NCBI GenBank assembly: GCA_963792075.1
Contig: CAWBUW010000012.1
Coordinates: 248,001-312,000, forward strand
Reading direction: 5' to 3'
Origin: CAWBUW01 sp963792075
Lineage (GTDB): Bacteria; Chloroflexota; Anaerolineae; Anaerolineales; UBA4823
Length of the DNA: 64,000 nt
Each line of letters begins with the position of its first letter. Position 1 is the stretch's first letter. The position numbers and the translations under genes are program-made. The notes beneath the pieces are model-generated. The model worked only from the letters and a program-made list of their open reading frames with translations. It was not told the origin of the DNA and made no database searches. Positions 17,310-25,567 of the stretch are shown piece after piece.

Positions 17310-17969
17310 GTGAATATTCACGATGACTCAGATGATCTCGAATATCTTGCGGCCATGAAACTGCAGATGCGTCACATTTCGGATGAGCAGTTTCACAAGT
17401 TTGAAGGTTATGCTGCAGAAATCTTTACTGCATTTGGAATGGATATAGATACACCGGCGACAAGAGACACACCGCGACGGTTTATTAAGGCGCTTTTCGA
17501 TGCAACCGAAGGATATGACGGTGATCCCAAGCTTCTGCGGGTTTTTGAGACAGAATGCCGCGGCGAGCCAGATTGCCGGATCAGCCAGGTAATTGAGGGG
17601 CCGATCCACTTTTTCGCACTGTGTGAACACCATGCCCTTCCGTTCTACGGCATGGCTTACGTAGGTTACATTGCCCATGAGAACATCATCGGAATCTCCA
17701 AGCTCACCCGGATGGTGCGGCTTTTCTCAAAGCGCTTTTCTGTTCAAGAACGGATAGGCCAGCAAATTGCGGATACTTTGGAAACCATGCTGCATCCTCA
17801 CGGTGTGGCGGTTTTTCTTGAAGCACATCATTTGTGTATGGAAATGCGCGGCGTACGAGAAACAGCGCCCATGACACGGACCACCGTTTGGCGCGGCTTT
17901 TACGCCAATGATCCAGCCCTGCGATCTGAGTTCTTTACTGCCTGCGGCTTGCAACGAAATGAGCGGTAA
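17310..17969 (+). CDS. folE: GTP cyclohydrolase I
   Basis: Converts GTP to 7,8-dihydroneopterin triphosphate, the first step of folate/pterin synthesis. The 219-aa protein carries the zinc and active-site motifs: FFALCEHHALPFYG (Cys and His) and VAVFLEAHHLCMEMRGV (second Cys). GTG 17310 is chosen because taggaggaa stands 5-6 nt upstream. It is the first gene of a tight operon with a pteridine reductase, folB and folK. The preceding 220 nt show a small hairpin after the MBL gene (17089-17103) and a tataat at 17259-17264 without a well-placed -35 box. Confidence 0.96.
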   Translation: MNIHDDSDDLEYLAAMKLQMRHISDEQFHKFEGYAAEIFTAFGMDIDTPATRDTPRRFIKALFDATEGYDGDPKLLRVFETECRGEPDCRISQVIEGPIHFFALCEHHALPFYGMAYVGYIAHENIIGISKLTRMVRLFSKRFSVQERIGQQIADTLETMLHPHGVAVFLEAHHLCMEMRGVRETAPMTRTTVWRGFYANDPALRSEFFTACGLQRNER

Positions 17970-18681
17970 TAAGTTAGTTTTAATCACCGGTGGAGCCCGC
18001 CGGATCGGTCGATCCCTTGCCCTTGCGGTGGCGCGTACGGGGAGCGACGTGGCCGTTCACTACGGGCAGTCCCAGGATGATGCTGAAAGCGTTTGTGCAG
18101 AGATTGAAGCGCTGGGAAGAAAAGCTATTTTGGTGCAGGCAGATCTTGCGGACCCGGAGCAGGTCAACACGTTGATCCCGCGCGTTCTAGAGCATGGCCC
18201 TTTGTATGGCCTGGTCAACAATGCTGCAGTTTTTGCGGCGCTGGATTGGGAGAGTTCCAGGCTTGAGGATTGGAACCAGCACATCATGATCAACCTGATG
18301 GCGCCATTTTTGCTCAGCCAGGCATTCGCACGGGCGTTGCGGCCCGGAGAAAGCGGGAGGATCATCAACCTGTTGGACTGGCGTGCCTTGCGACCGGGTC
18401 CGGACCATTTGCCTTACACGGTCAGCAAGTCTGCCCTGGTAGCGCTGACCCGTTCCCTGGCAGTGGCACTGGCGCCGCAGATTAATGTTAACGGCCTGGC
18501 ACTGGGCGCCATCCTTCCCCCCAGCGGGGGAAAGATGGACCCGGATATTCTGGGTAAGGTCCCTGCCGGGCGGTGGGCCAGCCTGGAGGAAGTCAACCAG
18601 GCGTTGGTTTTTTTACTGGATGGGCCGGCTTATGTAACGGGTGAGATTCTCCACGTCGATGGAGGTAGACACTTGCTCTAG
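17959..18681 (+). CDS. SDR oxidoreductase, probable pteridine/dihydromonapterin reductase
   Basis: 240-aa short-chain dehydrogenase. The cofactor motif is TGGARRIGRSLA. The Arg pair in place of the usual GxG spacing is typical of NADPH-dependent pteridine reductases (PTR1, FolM). It also has NNAAVF and the catalytic YTVSK. The start ATG 17959 overlaps the folE stop by 11 nt, and folB follows 12 nt after its stop. Context and cofactor motif together support reduction of dihydrofolate or dihydropterin, and the enzyme could replace FolA. A general SDR activity cannot be excluded. Confidence 0.88.
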   Translation: MSGNKLVLITGGARRIGRSLALAVARTGSDVAVHYGQSQDDAESVCAEIEALGRKAILVQADLADPEQVNTLIPRVLEHGPLYGLVNNAAVFAALDWESSRLEDWNQHIMINLMAPFLLSQAFARALRPGESGRIINLLDWRALRPGPDHLPYTVSKSALVALTRSLAVALAPQINVNGLALGAILPPSGGKMDPDILGKVPAGRWASLEEVNQALVFLLDGPAYVTGEILHVDGGRHLL

Positions 18682-18693
18682 AGAGGATACGAT

Positions 18694-19056
18694 ATGGACC
18701 AGGTTTTTATAAGAGATTTGATTGCGCGTGGGATCATCGGAGTCAATGATTGGGAGCGCGAAAAACCGCAAGAGATCTTGATCAACATCGTTCTATTAGC
18801 CGACTTGCATCAAGCCGGAATTAGCGACGATATCCGGGACAGCGTAAATTACAAGACCGTGGCGAAAAAGGTGCTGGCACACGCTGAAACTGCCGGGCGG
18901 CAGACGGTTGAAGCGCTGGCCGCAGACCTGGCGCGCTTATGTCTAGAGGAGCCAGGCGTGCAGCAAGTTCGTGTACGAGTGGAAAAGCCGGGCGCAGTGC
19001 GGTTTTCAAGGTCTGTGGGCGTCGAGATTGAGCGGACAAAAGAGGATATGGTATGA
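18694..19056 (+). CDS. folB: Dihydroneopterin aldolase
   Basis: Cleaves 7,8-dihydroneopterin to 6-hydroxymethyl-dihydropterin and glycolaldehyde. The 120-aa length and the sequence (VFIRDLIARGIIGVNDWERE, YKTVAKKV, VEALAADLARLCL, VRVEKPGAV) match the family, including the catalytic Tyr and Lys region. Its TGA overlaps the folK ATG (ATGA), which indicates translational coupling. Confidence 0.95.
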   Translation: MDQVFIRDLIARGIIGVNDWEREKPQEILINIVLLADLHQAGISDDIRDSVNYKTVAKKVLAHAETAGRQTVEALAADLARLCLEEPGVQQVRVRVEKPGAVRFSRSVGVEIERTKEDMV

Positions 19057-19529
19057 AACAGCCCATGCATCGAGCCTGCCTGCTCCTGGGATCGAATATC
19101 CAGCCCGAGAAAAACCTTCCTCTGGCAGTTACCCTTTTACACAAGCAGTTGACAATTTTACAGACCTCCTCTGTTTGGGAATCCAAGGCAGTAGGATCTG
19201 ACGGTCCCAACATCCTCAACGCTGCCTTGTTGGTTTTAACCTCATTGGAGGCAGAGATGCTCAAAGAGCAGGTGCTCCATCCTTTGGAAGCGCAATTGGG
19301 GCGCGTGCGTACCGGGGATAAAAATTCTCCGCGTACGATCGACCTGGACATCCTTCTGTTTGATCAACTGGCGCTGGATCTAAACCTGTGGCAATACGCC
19401 TATCGCGCGGTTCCAATGGCAGAAATTCTACCTGATTACCAGTCGGAAACCGGAGAATATCTCAAAGATGCTGCTTCGCGATTGGCCCAGACCACGCCTA
19501 TTTGGATGAGAAAAGACGTCTCTATATAA
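19053..19529 (+). CDS. folK: 2-amino-4-hydroxy-6-hydroxymethyldihydropteridine pyrophosphokinase
   Basis: HPPK transfers pyrophosphate from ATP to 6-hydroxymethyl-dihydropterin. The 158-aa protein shows LLLGSNIQPEKNL at the N-terminus and the signature region RTGDKNSPRTIDLDILLFD with the two Mg-binding aspartates. It is the last gene of the folE-reductase-folB-folK operon. folP is not in the window. Confidence 0.95.
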   Translation: MKQPMHRACLLLGSNIQPEKNLPLAVTLLHKQLTILQTSSVWESKAVGSDGPNILNAALLVLTSLEAEMLKEQVLHPLEAQLGRVRTGDKNSPRTIDLDILLFDQLALDLNLWQYAYRAVPMAEILPDYQSETGEYLKDAASRLAQTTPIWMRKDVSI

Positions 19530-19586
19530 GAATTTTAGTCAAGCGATGTGCGTACGATACTTTTTGTCTTTGTTTTCAGTGTCCAC

Positions 19587-21392
19587 TCACGGCACGACAA
19601 ATTTTTCGACAGGCACATCGAACGTCTTGCTCAATTCGTAGAGCACCATGGTATCTGCCTCCACTGGAGCATCCTGAAGGTAATTGAATAAGATAACCGT
19701 GGTATGCCCAATGGCGCCACTCTCGATGACAAATTGAAGGGGTTCACCTGCCTGCAATTCTGACAGGTACACATCCACCACCAGTTCTACATTAGAACCG
19801 GAATTTGCACGCTCAATCGTCTGGGCTATGCTAAAGCGGTTGCCATTCGCACCCAGGTTGAACGCCTCGGGGCTGACCGAGGCAAGCCGGGGGTTGACCA
19901 GAGTCCCGCCGCTCTTCAATTCGAGGGTAGCCCAATCGGAGGAGGTTGTGATCTGTATGCGGATGCGATAGGTCCCGGTTGGCGTTGGCAGGGGCGCCGC
20001 ACCGGATTGAATGGGGATCTCCTCCGTGAGCGGGGTTTCACCGCGCAGTATTTGCGTGGCAGCCCCGGCCAGGCGCAGATACCAGTCGTTGGGCAGTTGG
20101 TACCCGTCCGTATCCAGGGACACTAAATCAACGCCGACGGGTTGGTCTTCCTTCGTCGCGGCGATTTTGTACATGGCGGTATCTTCATCCACTTCGTCAA
20201 ACATAGCATTGTAAATCATGGGCACGCCAATCGAAACCGCATCATACACCTGCCGCCAGTATAAATTCCCTCCCCGGCGCGGGGTTTCGTTGAATGGGAC
20301 GGCAGAGTTGCTGTTATGGAAACTCGTTCCCGGGAAGATGACCGGCATATATTCCGCACCGCATTCTGTGGCTCGGGCCATATCTTTCTGCATCGTGAGC
20401 TTGTACAGGTCGACTTCCAAATCGCTGTGGTACCGTCCTACGGTCCACGGGCTGATGACATTGAGCGCGCAATAAACATCTGCCCAGGCCGGGTCAGGCT
20501 GCGCATCGTTTTGCAAGATGCGCCACGAAGTGGGCACTCCGCCCATCAACGTAACCTGGTATTTCGGATCCGGGTTATGCTCAAAATAGTTGATTAATTC
20601 CATGGTCTGTTCGGGCGTGCCGGGGTGTTCGGTGAAGCCCAGTCCCCAAATCGCCAGCACCGGCTTGCCCTGATGGTGCAGGTAAGCCGGGCTTTCTGTC
20701 ACCTTGAGTACATCGACCATGTACTTCCAATCCTTTTCCAGGATGTCCACAAACGTGCTGCTGTCCATGCCGCTGGTGTCATACATCATGGCAAAGACGC
20801 GCCCGTAAGCCTCTGCCCCAGCCTGGGCGTTTTGTGTCACCACATTGCGAGCGTTAAAATGGGATGGGACAGCCAGTTCGGAGCCAAAACGTTGCACAAA
20901 CACGCCATCTACCCCATACTGGCTCATCCATTGGAAATGGCGCATGACCGTTTTGGGGTTGTAGGCTGAATAGAGATAAGCCGGCTGCCCATCGGGATAT
21001 TGCATGTCAATAGGGCATCTTTCCTCTGGGGTTAATTCGCTGGCATCCGGCCACATATCCACCCGAAAGTTGGCTGCATTGGGAGTATCGTTGTTGAACC
21101 AGTGCAGATAGCCGGTATTGGAGCCATCCCCCTGGCAGGTAAACCAACCCTGATAGCCCATCATTAATTTATGTTCCATCGTGGATGGATCGATCGTGGT
21201 GTGTGGCAGCGGCGTCTCGGTGGGAACGATTGTGGGTGTTGCCGGAACCTGGGTTTGGGTGGGAGTTGTTGGGGGTGTAACTGGGGCCTGGGCCTTGGTG
21301 GGGGGGACTGAGGGTGCTACAGAAGTTGCCAGTCCAGGTAAATTGCATGCAACTAGAAGTATCACGATGAGTAATAAACCAATTTTGCGCAT
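19587..21392 (-). CDS. GH99/GH71-like lipoprotein (predicted endo-acting glycoside hydrolase)
   Basis: 601-aa secreted lipoprotein: signal peptide with lipobox LVAC (Cys16), then a Thr/Pro-rich linker (about residues 25-70), then a catalytic region starting KLMMGYQGWFTCQGDG. This opening and the later WMSQYGVDGVFVQRFGSE, PVLAIWGLGF and YMPVIFPGTSFHN segments resemble the GH71/GH99 (beta/alpha)8 group, which includes endo-alpha-mannanases and related enzymes. The last ~120 residues form a beta-rich domain. The start codon follows AAGGAA, which is part of a repeat end at 21395-21425. Substrate unknown; surface polysaccharide or glycan degradation is likely. Confidence 0.82.
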   Translation of the reverse strand: MRKIGLLLIVILLVACNLPGLATSVAPSVPPTKAQAPVTPPTTPTQTQVPATPTIVPTETPLPHTTIDPSTMEHKLMMGYQGWFTCQGDGSNTGYLHWFNNDTPNAANFRVDMWPDASELTPEERCPIDMQYPDGQPAYLYSAYNPKTVMRHFQWMSQYGVDGVFVQRFGSELAVPSHFNARNVVTQNAQAGAEAYGRVFAMMYDTSGMDSSTFVDILEKDWKYMVDVLKVTESPAYLHHQGKPVLAIWGLGFTEHPGTPEQTMELINYFEHNPDPKYQVTLMGGVPTSWRILQNDAQPDPAWADVYCALNVISPWTVGRYHSDLEVDLYKLTMQKDMARATECGAEYMPVIFPGTSFHNSNSAVPFNETPRRGGNLYWRQVYDAVSIGVPMIYNAMFDEVDEDTAMYKIAATKEDQPVGVDLVSLDTDGYQLPNDWYLRLAGAATQILRGETPLTEEIPIQSGAAPLPTPTGTYRIRIQITTSSDWATLELKSGGTLVNPRLASVSPEAFNLGANGNRFSIAQTIERANSGSNVELVVDVYLSELQAGEPLQFVIESGAIGHTTVILFNYLQDAPVEADTMVLYELSKTFDVPVEKFVVP

Positions 21393-21394
21393 GG

Positions 21395-21425
21395 TTAATT
21401 CCTTTTTTTCTTTTTGGACAACCCC
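21395..21425. repeat. Isolated end of family-1 repeat, supplies ribosome site of the GH99-like gene
   Basis: ttaattcc followed by a T-rich run and ctttttggacaacccc matches the outer end of the element at 14407-14525. The inner palindrome is absent. The AAGGAA preceding ATG 21392 on the minus strand lies within this sequence. Confidence 0.65.
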
Positions 21426-21455
21426 ACAAACAATGAATTTACCTTTGACAGACTA

Positions 21456-22547
21456 CTAGACTCTGATTTCGTAGATATTGGCTCCGGCATCCTCCAATGG
21501 AACCAGACGGAGATTGCCAAAGCCCGCCTGTGTGCACAATGAGCGCATTTTGGAGAGGGTCAGCCCGGCCGCGCCCAAAGCTTCGTCGCATTCAGACAAA
21601 ACCTGTGGGACACAAACGAATACGCTGCCAGCATACATAATGGCGCCACCGGGGCCGATGTTCGCCTCCAGCGTATCGGCGCAGGCAGCTTCCGAGCAGA
21701 CAAAGATTCCGCCGGGAGTGAGCGCCTCACGGATAGCGTGCATAAAGTCCAGGATGCTGGTAGCGTGATGCACCGTGTCAAAACTAAAGATAATGTCATA
21801 TCGTTCTGGTAATTCCCTGGTGGCATCGTGATGAACGTAACGCACGCGATCCGCAAGACCCGCAGCCTGTGCGTTCGCCTGTGCCCTGGCGATGTTGGGC
21901 ACATGCGCATCGTAGCCCACAAAACGCGCCAATGGAAAAGCCTGGGCAAGCATGAGTAAGATACCCCCGCTCCCACAGCCAACATCTGCGACTTGTGCGC
22001 CGCGCTCCAACCTTGCCAGTACATCTGGCATTGCCGGAATGAACTTTTGTACGAGCGTATGTTTGAGAGCGCCTATCGAAAAGCGATCCTGTCCCTCCCA
22101 ATAATTCTCATCATAATCGGAATATGGAACCCCACCTCCTTCGCGGAAGGCTCGCAGCAGCTTGCTAAAGAGACCTGATTCAATGGATTGAGCATTCTGA
22201 TACATGCCGCCCATGAAATCCGGCCCACCTTCTTCAGCCAGTGTGGGCGCATGGGCAGCAGGCAAACTGAAGCGTTGGTCCGCTGGGTCATATTTCAGAT
22301 ATTCCGCGCAAGCCATCTGGCTGAGCCATTCGCGCGCATAACGCTCAACGATCCCTGTGCGCGCGGCAAGCTCGGCGCTGGTGGCTGGACCGTTCGCGGC
22401 AAGGTCTTTGAACAGCCCCAACCGGTCGCCGAGAATGCTTGTGCAAACGTTCATGAAGCCCACGACGTCGGCAAAGGCTTTCTTGGCGAAGCGCTGGCTC
22501 TCTTGCGGGTCAACGGTCTGCTTGTTGGGTTCATCTGTAGCGGTCAT
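21456..22547 (-). CDS. Class I SAM-dependent methyltransferase with N-terminal winged-helix domain
   Basis: 363-aa methyltransferase. Residues ~1-150 form a dimerisation/winged-helix domain (TSAELAARTGIVERYAREWL) like that of Rv2258c-type enzymes. The Rossmann domain has motif I VADVGCGSGGILLMLA, an acidic residue after strand 2 (VGYDAH) and IIFSFDTVHH. The start at 22547 has AAGGAAAA upstream and lies 14 nt after the pepF stop, so the two genes are probably co-transcribed. Substrate unknown. Confidence 0.88.
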   Translation of the reverse strand: MTATDEPNKQTVDPQESQRFAKKAFADVVGFMNVCTSILGDRLGLFKDLAANGPATSAELAARTGIVERYAREWLSQMACAEYLKYDPADQRFSLPAAHAPTLAEEGGPDFMGGMYQNAQSIESGLFSKLLRAFREGGGVPYSDYDENYWEGQDRFSIGALKHTLVQKFIPAMPDVLARLERGAQVADVGCGSGGILLMLAQAFPLARFVGYDAHVPNIARAQANAQAAGLADRVRYVHHDATRELPERYDIIFSFDTVHHATSILDFMHAIREALTPGGIFVCSEAACADTLEANIGPGGAIMYAGSVFVCVPQVLSECDEALGAAGLTLSKMRSLCTQAGFGNLRLVPLEDAGANIYEIRV

Positions 22548-22561
22548 GATATTTTCCTTTT

Positions 22562-24394
22562 TTATTGCTGGATGCAAAGTTCCTGGAAACGCTGGATACG
22601 CTTCTCAATCAGTCCCAGGCTGGCTTTCCAAAAACCTGGGTCGCGCAGATTGATTCCGAACTTAGCTGCCAACTCAACAGGCATCATTTCGCCTGTGCTG
22701 GCAAGCAGCGCTTCAAATTCAGGGATAAACGCCTCTCCGCGCTGCTGGTATTGTGCATACAGCCCCAGGCTGAATAACAGGCCAAAAGCATAGGGGAAGT
22801 TGTAAAATGAGATGTTGGGCATGAAATTCTGGGGTAATGCTGCCCAAGTATATGGATGGAGATGATTTGGGTCTAAACCATCCCCATAAACTGCGGCTGC
22901 ATGGCGTTGAGTAATTTCGCACAATTCATCCGCCGAAAGCTCTGTTTTTTCGCGTCGTTCAAACACTTCTTTCTCGAAAAGATAATCTGGTAGAACGCTG
23001 GTAACATTTGCGAAGGCCGTACAGAGAAAAGCATTGAGGATGGTTAATTCTTCTTGTGGACTGGCGGCATTGTTGAGTGCTTGATCCGTAACCAGGGCTT
23101 CGCAAAATAATGATGCGGATTCCACCAGGGTCATTGGGCTTTCGCACTGGTAACGTGTTTTGCCCGCCTGACAATGCGAGTGAAAGGCATGACCTAGCTC
23201 GTGGGATAAAACCAAGACTTGCTGCAAGGAACCATCGAAGTTACACAGGATGCGAGAGATATCCGCGCCAGGCACGCTATTGTAATAGCCCCCGCCTTGC
23301 TTTCCGGCGCGTGGTTCAGCGTCAATCCACTTGAGTTCAAAAGCGCGCTTTGCAAAATTGCCCAGGTGAGGACTGAAGCGCTCGAACTGAGTGATGATAA
23401 ACCCTTGCGCTTCAGAAAATGAAAACTTGCGCTCACTTTGGCCCAAGGGTGCGTAGATATCCCACCAGGGCAGAGCCTCTTTACCCAGTGCAGCGGCTTT
23501 TGCTTTTAGATATTGCCGGAGAGACGGCAGAGAGTCATGAATTGCAGTTAAAAGCACCTCAAGTGTCGCCCGCTCAATGCGAGCTTGATCCAGCGCGGCG
23601 TGGATCTCATCCGTACGCCCACGGCGCTTGCTCAACGTCACTTTTGCGCCGACGATGCCATTGAGCGCGGCGGCTAATGGCTCGCGGACACTTGCCCAGG
23701 CGATGACTTCTGCCTCAGCCGCGCGCTGGCGCACATTCCCATCAGGATCAAACATGGCCAGGTTTTGTATCACTGGCATAGGCAGTTGTTCGATCTTGCC
23801 GTTTCTTTCAAACGGCACATTGAGCTGAGACCATATTTTTCCATGCAGCTTGGACCAGGCATCGATACCGCTGGGAGCCAGTTCGAGCGCGAGCGATTCT
23901 TCGGCGTCGCTCATCAAGTAACGGCTTTGCTCTGCAGTTTCCTGCAAGTAGAGAGCGTATGTCCTTGCAAGCTCACTTCTTGAAAGCACATCTGAAAGGA
24001 CAGCGCTTTGTTTTCCCAGCCAGCTTTTAAACTGGACGATTTGTTGTTGAATTCGGATGTTGTAAATATCCAACTCTGACAATTGGCGGAGCGCCAGATC
24101 ATTGGACGAGTCAGTATCCACGATGCACCAAACATACAGGCGTAGCGTGGCGTTGACACGTAAGCTCGCGTTGATCCGCTCCAAATAGCCCTCGATGGTG
24201 TTCGTCACTGCATCAAGGTCAGTTGAAGCGGATGGCGCCGGGGCGATTTGATGCTCAACCAGGAAGTGGTCAAGGTCATCCAATCCGACCGCCAGATCAC
24301 GTTTGGCTTGGAGAAATGGCTCTGAATCCAGCCCGGGAAAAATACTCTCCAGGTCCCAATGCGGTAACTTTCCTAAACTGTCTGTACTGGTCAT
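22562..24394 (-). CDS. Oligoendopeptidase F family metallopeptidase (M3)
   Basis: Cytosolic zinc oligopeptidase that degrades short peptides. The 610-aa protein has the N-terminal all-helical M3B domain and the catalytic motif VLSHELGHAFHSH (HExxH-like HELGH), with the third ligand Glu downstream in TLVESASLFCE. The start MTSTDSLGKL at 24394 follows AAGGAT. It heads a short operon with the methyltransferase gene. A structured leader with a terminator-like hairpin lies upstream. Confidence 0.93.
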   Translation of the reverse strand: MTSTDSLGKLPHWDLESIFPGLDSEPFLQAKRDLAVGLDDLDHFLVEHQIAPAPSASTDLDAVTNTIEGYLERINASLRVNATLRLYVWCIVDTDSSNDLALRQLSELDIYNIRIQQQIVQFKSWLGKQSAVLSDVLSRSELARTYALYLQETAEQSRYLMSDAEESLALELAPSGIDAWSKLHGKIWSQLNVPFERNGKIEQLPMPVIQNLAMFDPDGNVRQRAAEAEVIAWASVREPLAAALNGIVGAKVTLSKRRGRTDEIHAALDQARIERATLEVLLTAIHDSLPSLRQYLKAKAAALGKEALPWWDIYAPLGQSERKFSFSEAQGFIITQFERFSPHLGNFAKRAFELKWIDAEPRAGKQGGGYYNSVPGADISRILCNFDGSLQQVLVLSHELGHAFHSHCQAGKTRYQCESPMTLVESASLFCEALVTDQALNNAASPQEELTILNAFLCTAFANVTSVLPDYLFEKEVFERREKTELSADELCEITQRHAAAVYGDGLDPNHLHPYTWAALPQNFMPNISFYNFPYAFGLLFSLGLYAQYQQRGEAFIPEFEALLASTGEMMPVELAAKFGINLRDPGFWKASLGLIEKRIQRFQELCIQQ

Positions 24395-24544
24395 AGAATG
24401 ATCCTTACTGATGGGGCAGGCGCAGCAACCCAAACTTCAAGGTGTATGCGCCCACGAACAAGGCGCGACGCACTACTTTTACAGCACTCGCCGGCAGTTA
24501 ACGGAACAGCACCCAAAGGCTGGCGTTACGGCGAGGGGTGGGAT

Positions 24545-24766
24545 AAAACAAGAAAAGCCCAATGAAAGAACTCTTTTCCAGGGCTAAATGATGAAGGCAA
24601 AAATTGTATTCGTGATTGGGGATATTGGACGGCAGGTTGAATTGGGATGGCGATTCGCCTTTACCTGGATAAACCGGGTTGTTCTCGCTGGCCGGAGACG
24701 ATCAATTGGTGAAGCTCATTGATCCCATAATTCATTCAGTATACGCTCATTCAGAGTGAATAGCAA
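24545..24766 (-). promoter_or_regulatory. Putative promoter, structured leader and terminator upstream of pepF
   Basis: This 222-nt stretch holds no convincing gene. On the minus strand it reads TTGCTA (24761-24766), 17 nt, TATACT (24738-24743), a plausible sigma-70 promoter. Hairpins follow at 24700-24724, 24674-24695 and 24649-24659. Last comes AGCCC...GGGCT (24556-24585) with the tail TTTCTTGTTTT, like an intrinsic terminator. This would give an RNA of about 180 nt ending some 150 nt before the pepF start: an attenuated leader or a small RNA. No known riboswitch consensus was recognised. Confidence 0.4.
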
Positions 24767-24826
24767 TTTTGGGATTTAATTCACAAGAACTTTATAACTG
24801 TATGGATATGATCATTAATAAATCTC

Positions 24827-24867
24827 TTGACAAGCCTCTATTTACACTGTACAGTATATCTGTACAG
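24827..24867 (+). promoter_or_regulatory. Toxin-antitoxin promoter with two CTGTACAG operator palindromes
   Basis: TTGACA (24827-24832), 17-nt spacer, TACAGT (24850-24855). The palindrome ACTGTACAGT (24846-24855) covers the -10 box and a second CTGTACAG (24860-24867) covers the expected transcription start. Tandem palindromes bound by the antitoxin or the complex are typical of yefM-yoeB autoregulation. Confidence 0.82.
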
Positions 24868-24880
24868 ATTGGAGGATGAG

Positions 24881-25162
24881 TTGACTATTCAAACAACCTA
24901 TACCCAGGCTCGAGATGGGCTGGCTAAATTATTAGATCAGGTAACTCACAACCGCGAAATTGTTGTCATTCAACGCCGCGGCGAAGAAGAAGTGGCAATG
25001 ATTGCTGCTTCCGAATTAGAAAGCCTGATGGAAACTGCTTACCTGCTGCGTTCGCCTGCCAATGCCGAACGCCTGCTCTCGGCGTTGGGACGGGCGCTAA
25101 AAGGTGACGGCGAATCCCAAAGCCTGGAAGCTTTACGCCGTGAGGTAAACCTTGAGTCCTAA
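24881..25162 (+). CDS. YefM/Phd-family antitoxin
   Basis: 93-aa antitoxin of a type II system. The N-terminal Phd/YefM DNA-binding fold (TYTQARDGLAKLLDQVTHNREIVVIQRR) is followed by the toxin-binding helix (ELESLMETAYLLRSPANAERLLSAL). The start is TTG 24881 with ggagg 5 nt upstream; the frame also opens at TTG 24827, but that codon is the -35 box. It overlaps the toxin gene at the 3' end. Confidence 0.9.
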   Translation: MTIQTTYTQARDGLAKLLDQVTHNREIVVIQRRGEEEVAMIAASELESLMETAYLLRSPANAERLLSALGRALKGDGESQSLEALRREVNLES

Positions 25163-25424
25163 AGAGCGGTTAGCAGTGTTTCAACCCGAATTCATAGAAG
25201 ACCTGCGTTACAGGGTAGAAACAGACCGCAAACTGGCGCTAAGAGCTTTGGACATGATCGATGCGATTTTGCGCGACCCTTTTGCCGGCATTGGTAAACC
25301 TGAACATCTAAAGTATATAACGCCGGGCGCTTGGTCACGCAGGTTGACGCAGGAACATCGTATTGTTTATCTGGTCAGGGATGATCGGATTGATTTCTTG
25401 CAAGCAAGATACCACTATTTGTAA
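25152..25424 (+). CDS. YoeB/Txe-family mRNA interferase toxin
   Basis: Ribosome-dependent endoribonuclease toxin. The sequence PFAGIGKPEHLKY, SRRLTQEHRIVYLV and terminal RYHYL holds the catalytic Glu, Arg and His-Tyr of YoeB. The start is either TTG 25152, overlapping the antitoxin by 11 nt (90 aa), or GTG 25176, which gives the usual YoeB length of 82 aa. The overlap suggests translational coupling to the antitoxin. Confidence 0.9.
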   Translation: MSPKERLAVFQPEFIEDLRYRVETDRKLALRALDMIDAILRDPFAGIGKPEHLKYITPGAWSRRLTQEHRIVYLVRDDRIDFLQARYHYL

Positions 25425-25454
25425 TGCCAAACCCATTGAAATAACAATGTCCAT

Positions 25455-25480
25455 TGGGAATCGCCGTGATGGGGCGGTTT
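25455..25480. repeat. Short family-2 repeat unit
   Basis: tgggaatcgccgtgatgggg followed by cggttt also occurs at 27891 and at 41557/41666. It can fold into a small hairpin (AAtCGCC/GGCGgTT). It lies between the toxin gene and the MFS gene, in a 140-nt gap without coding potential. Confidence 0.7.
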
Positions 25481-25567
25481 TTCCTGTGTTCTCACGGAGG
25501 CCCGTACGTTATCAGTTATACTTGGGGTGGTAATCTATACCCATTTAACGATTGGAAAAACCCTTAA

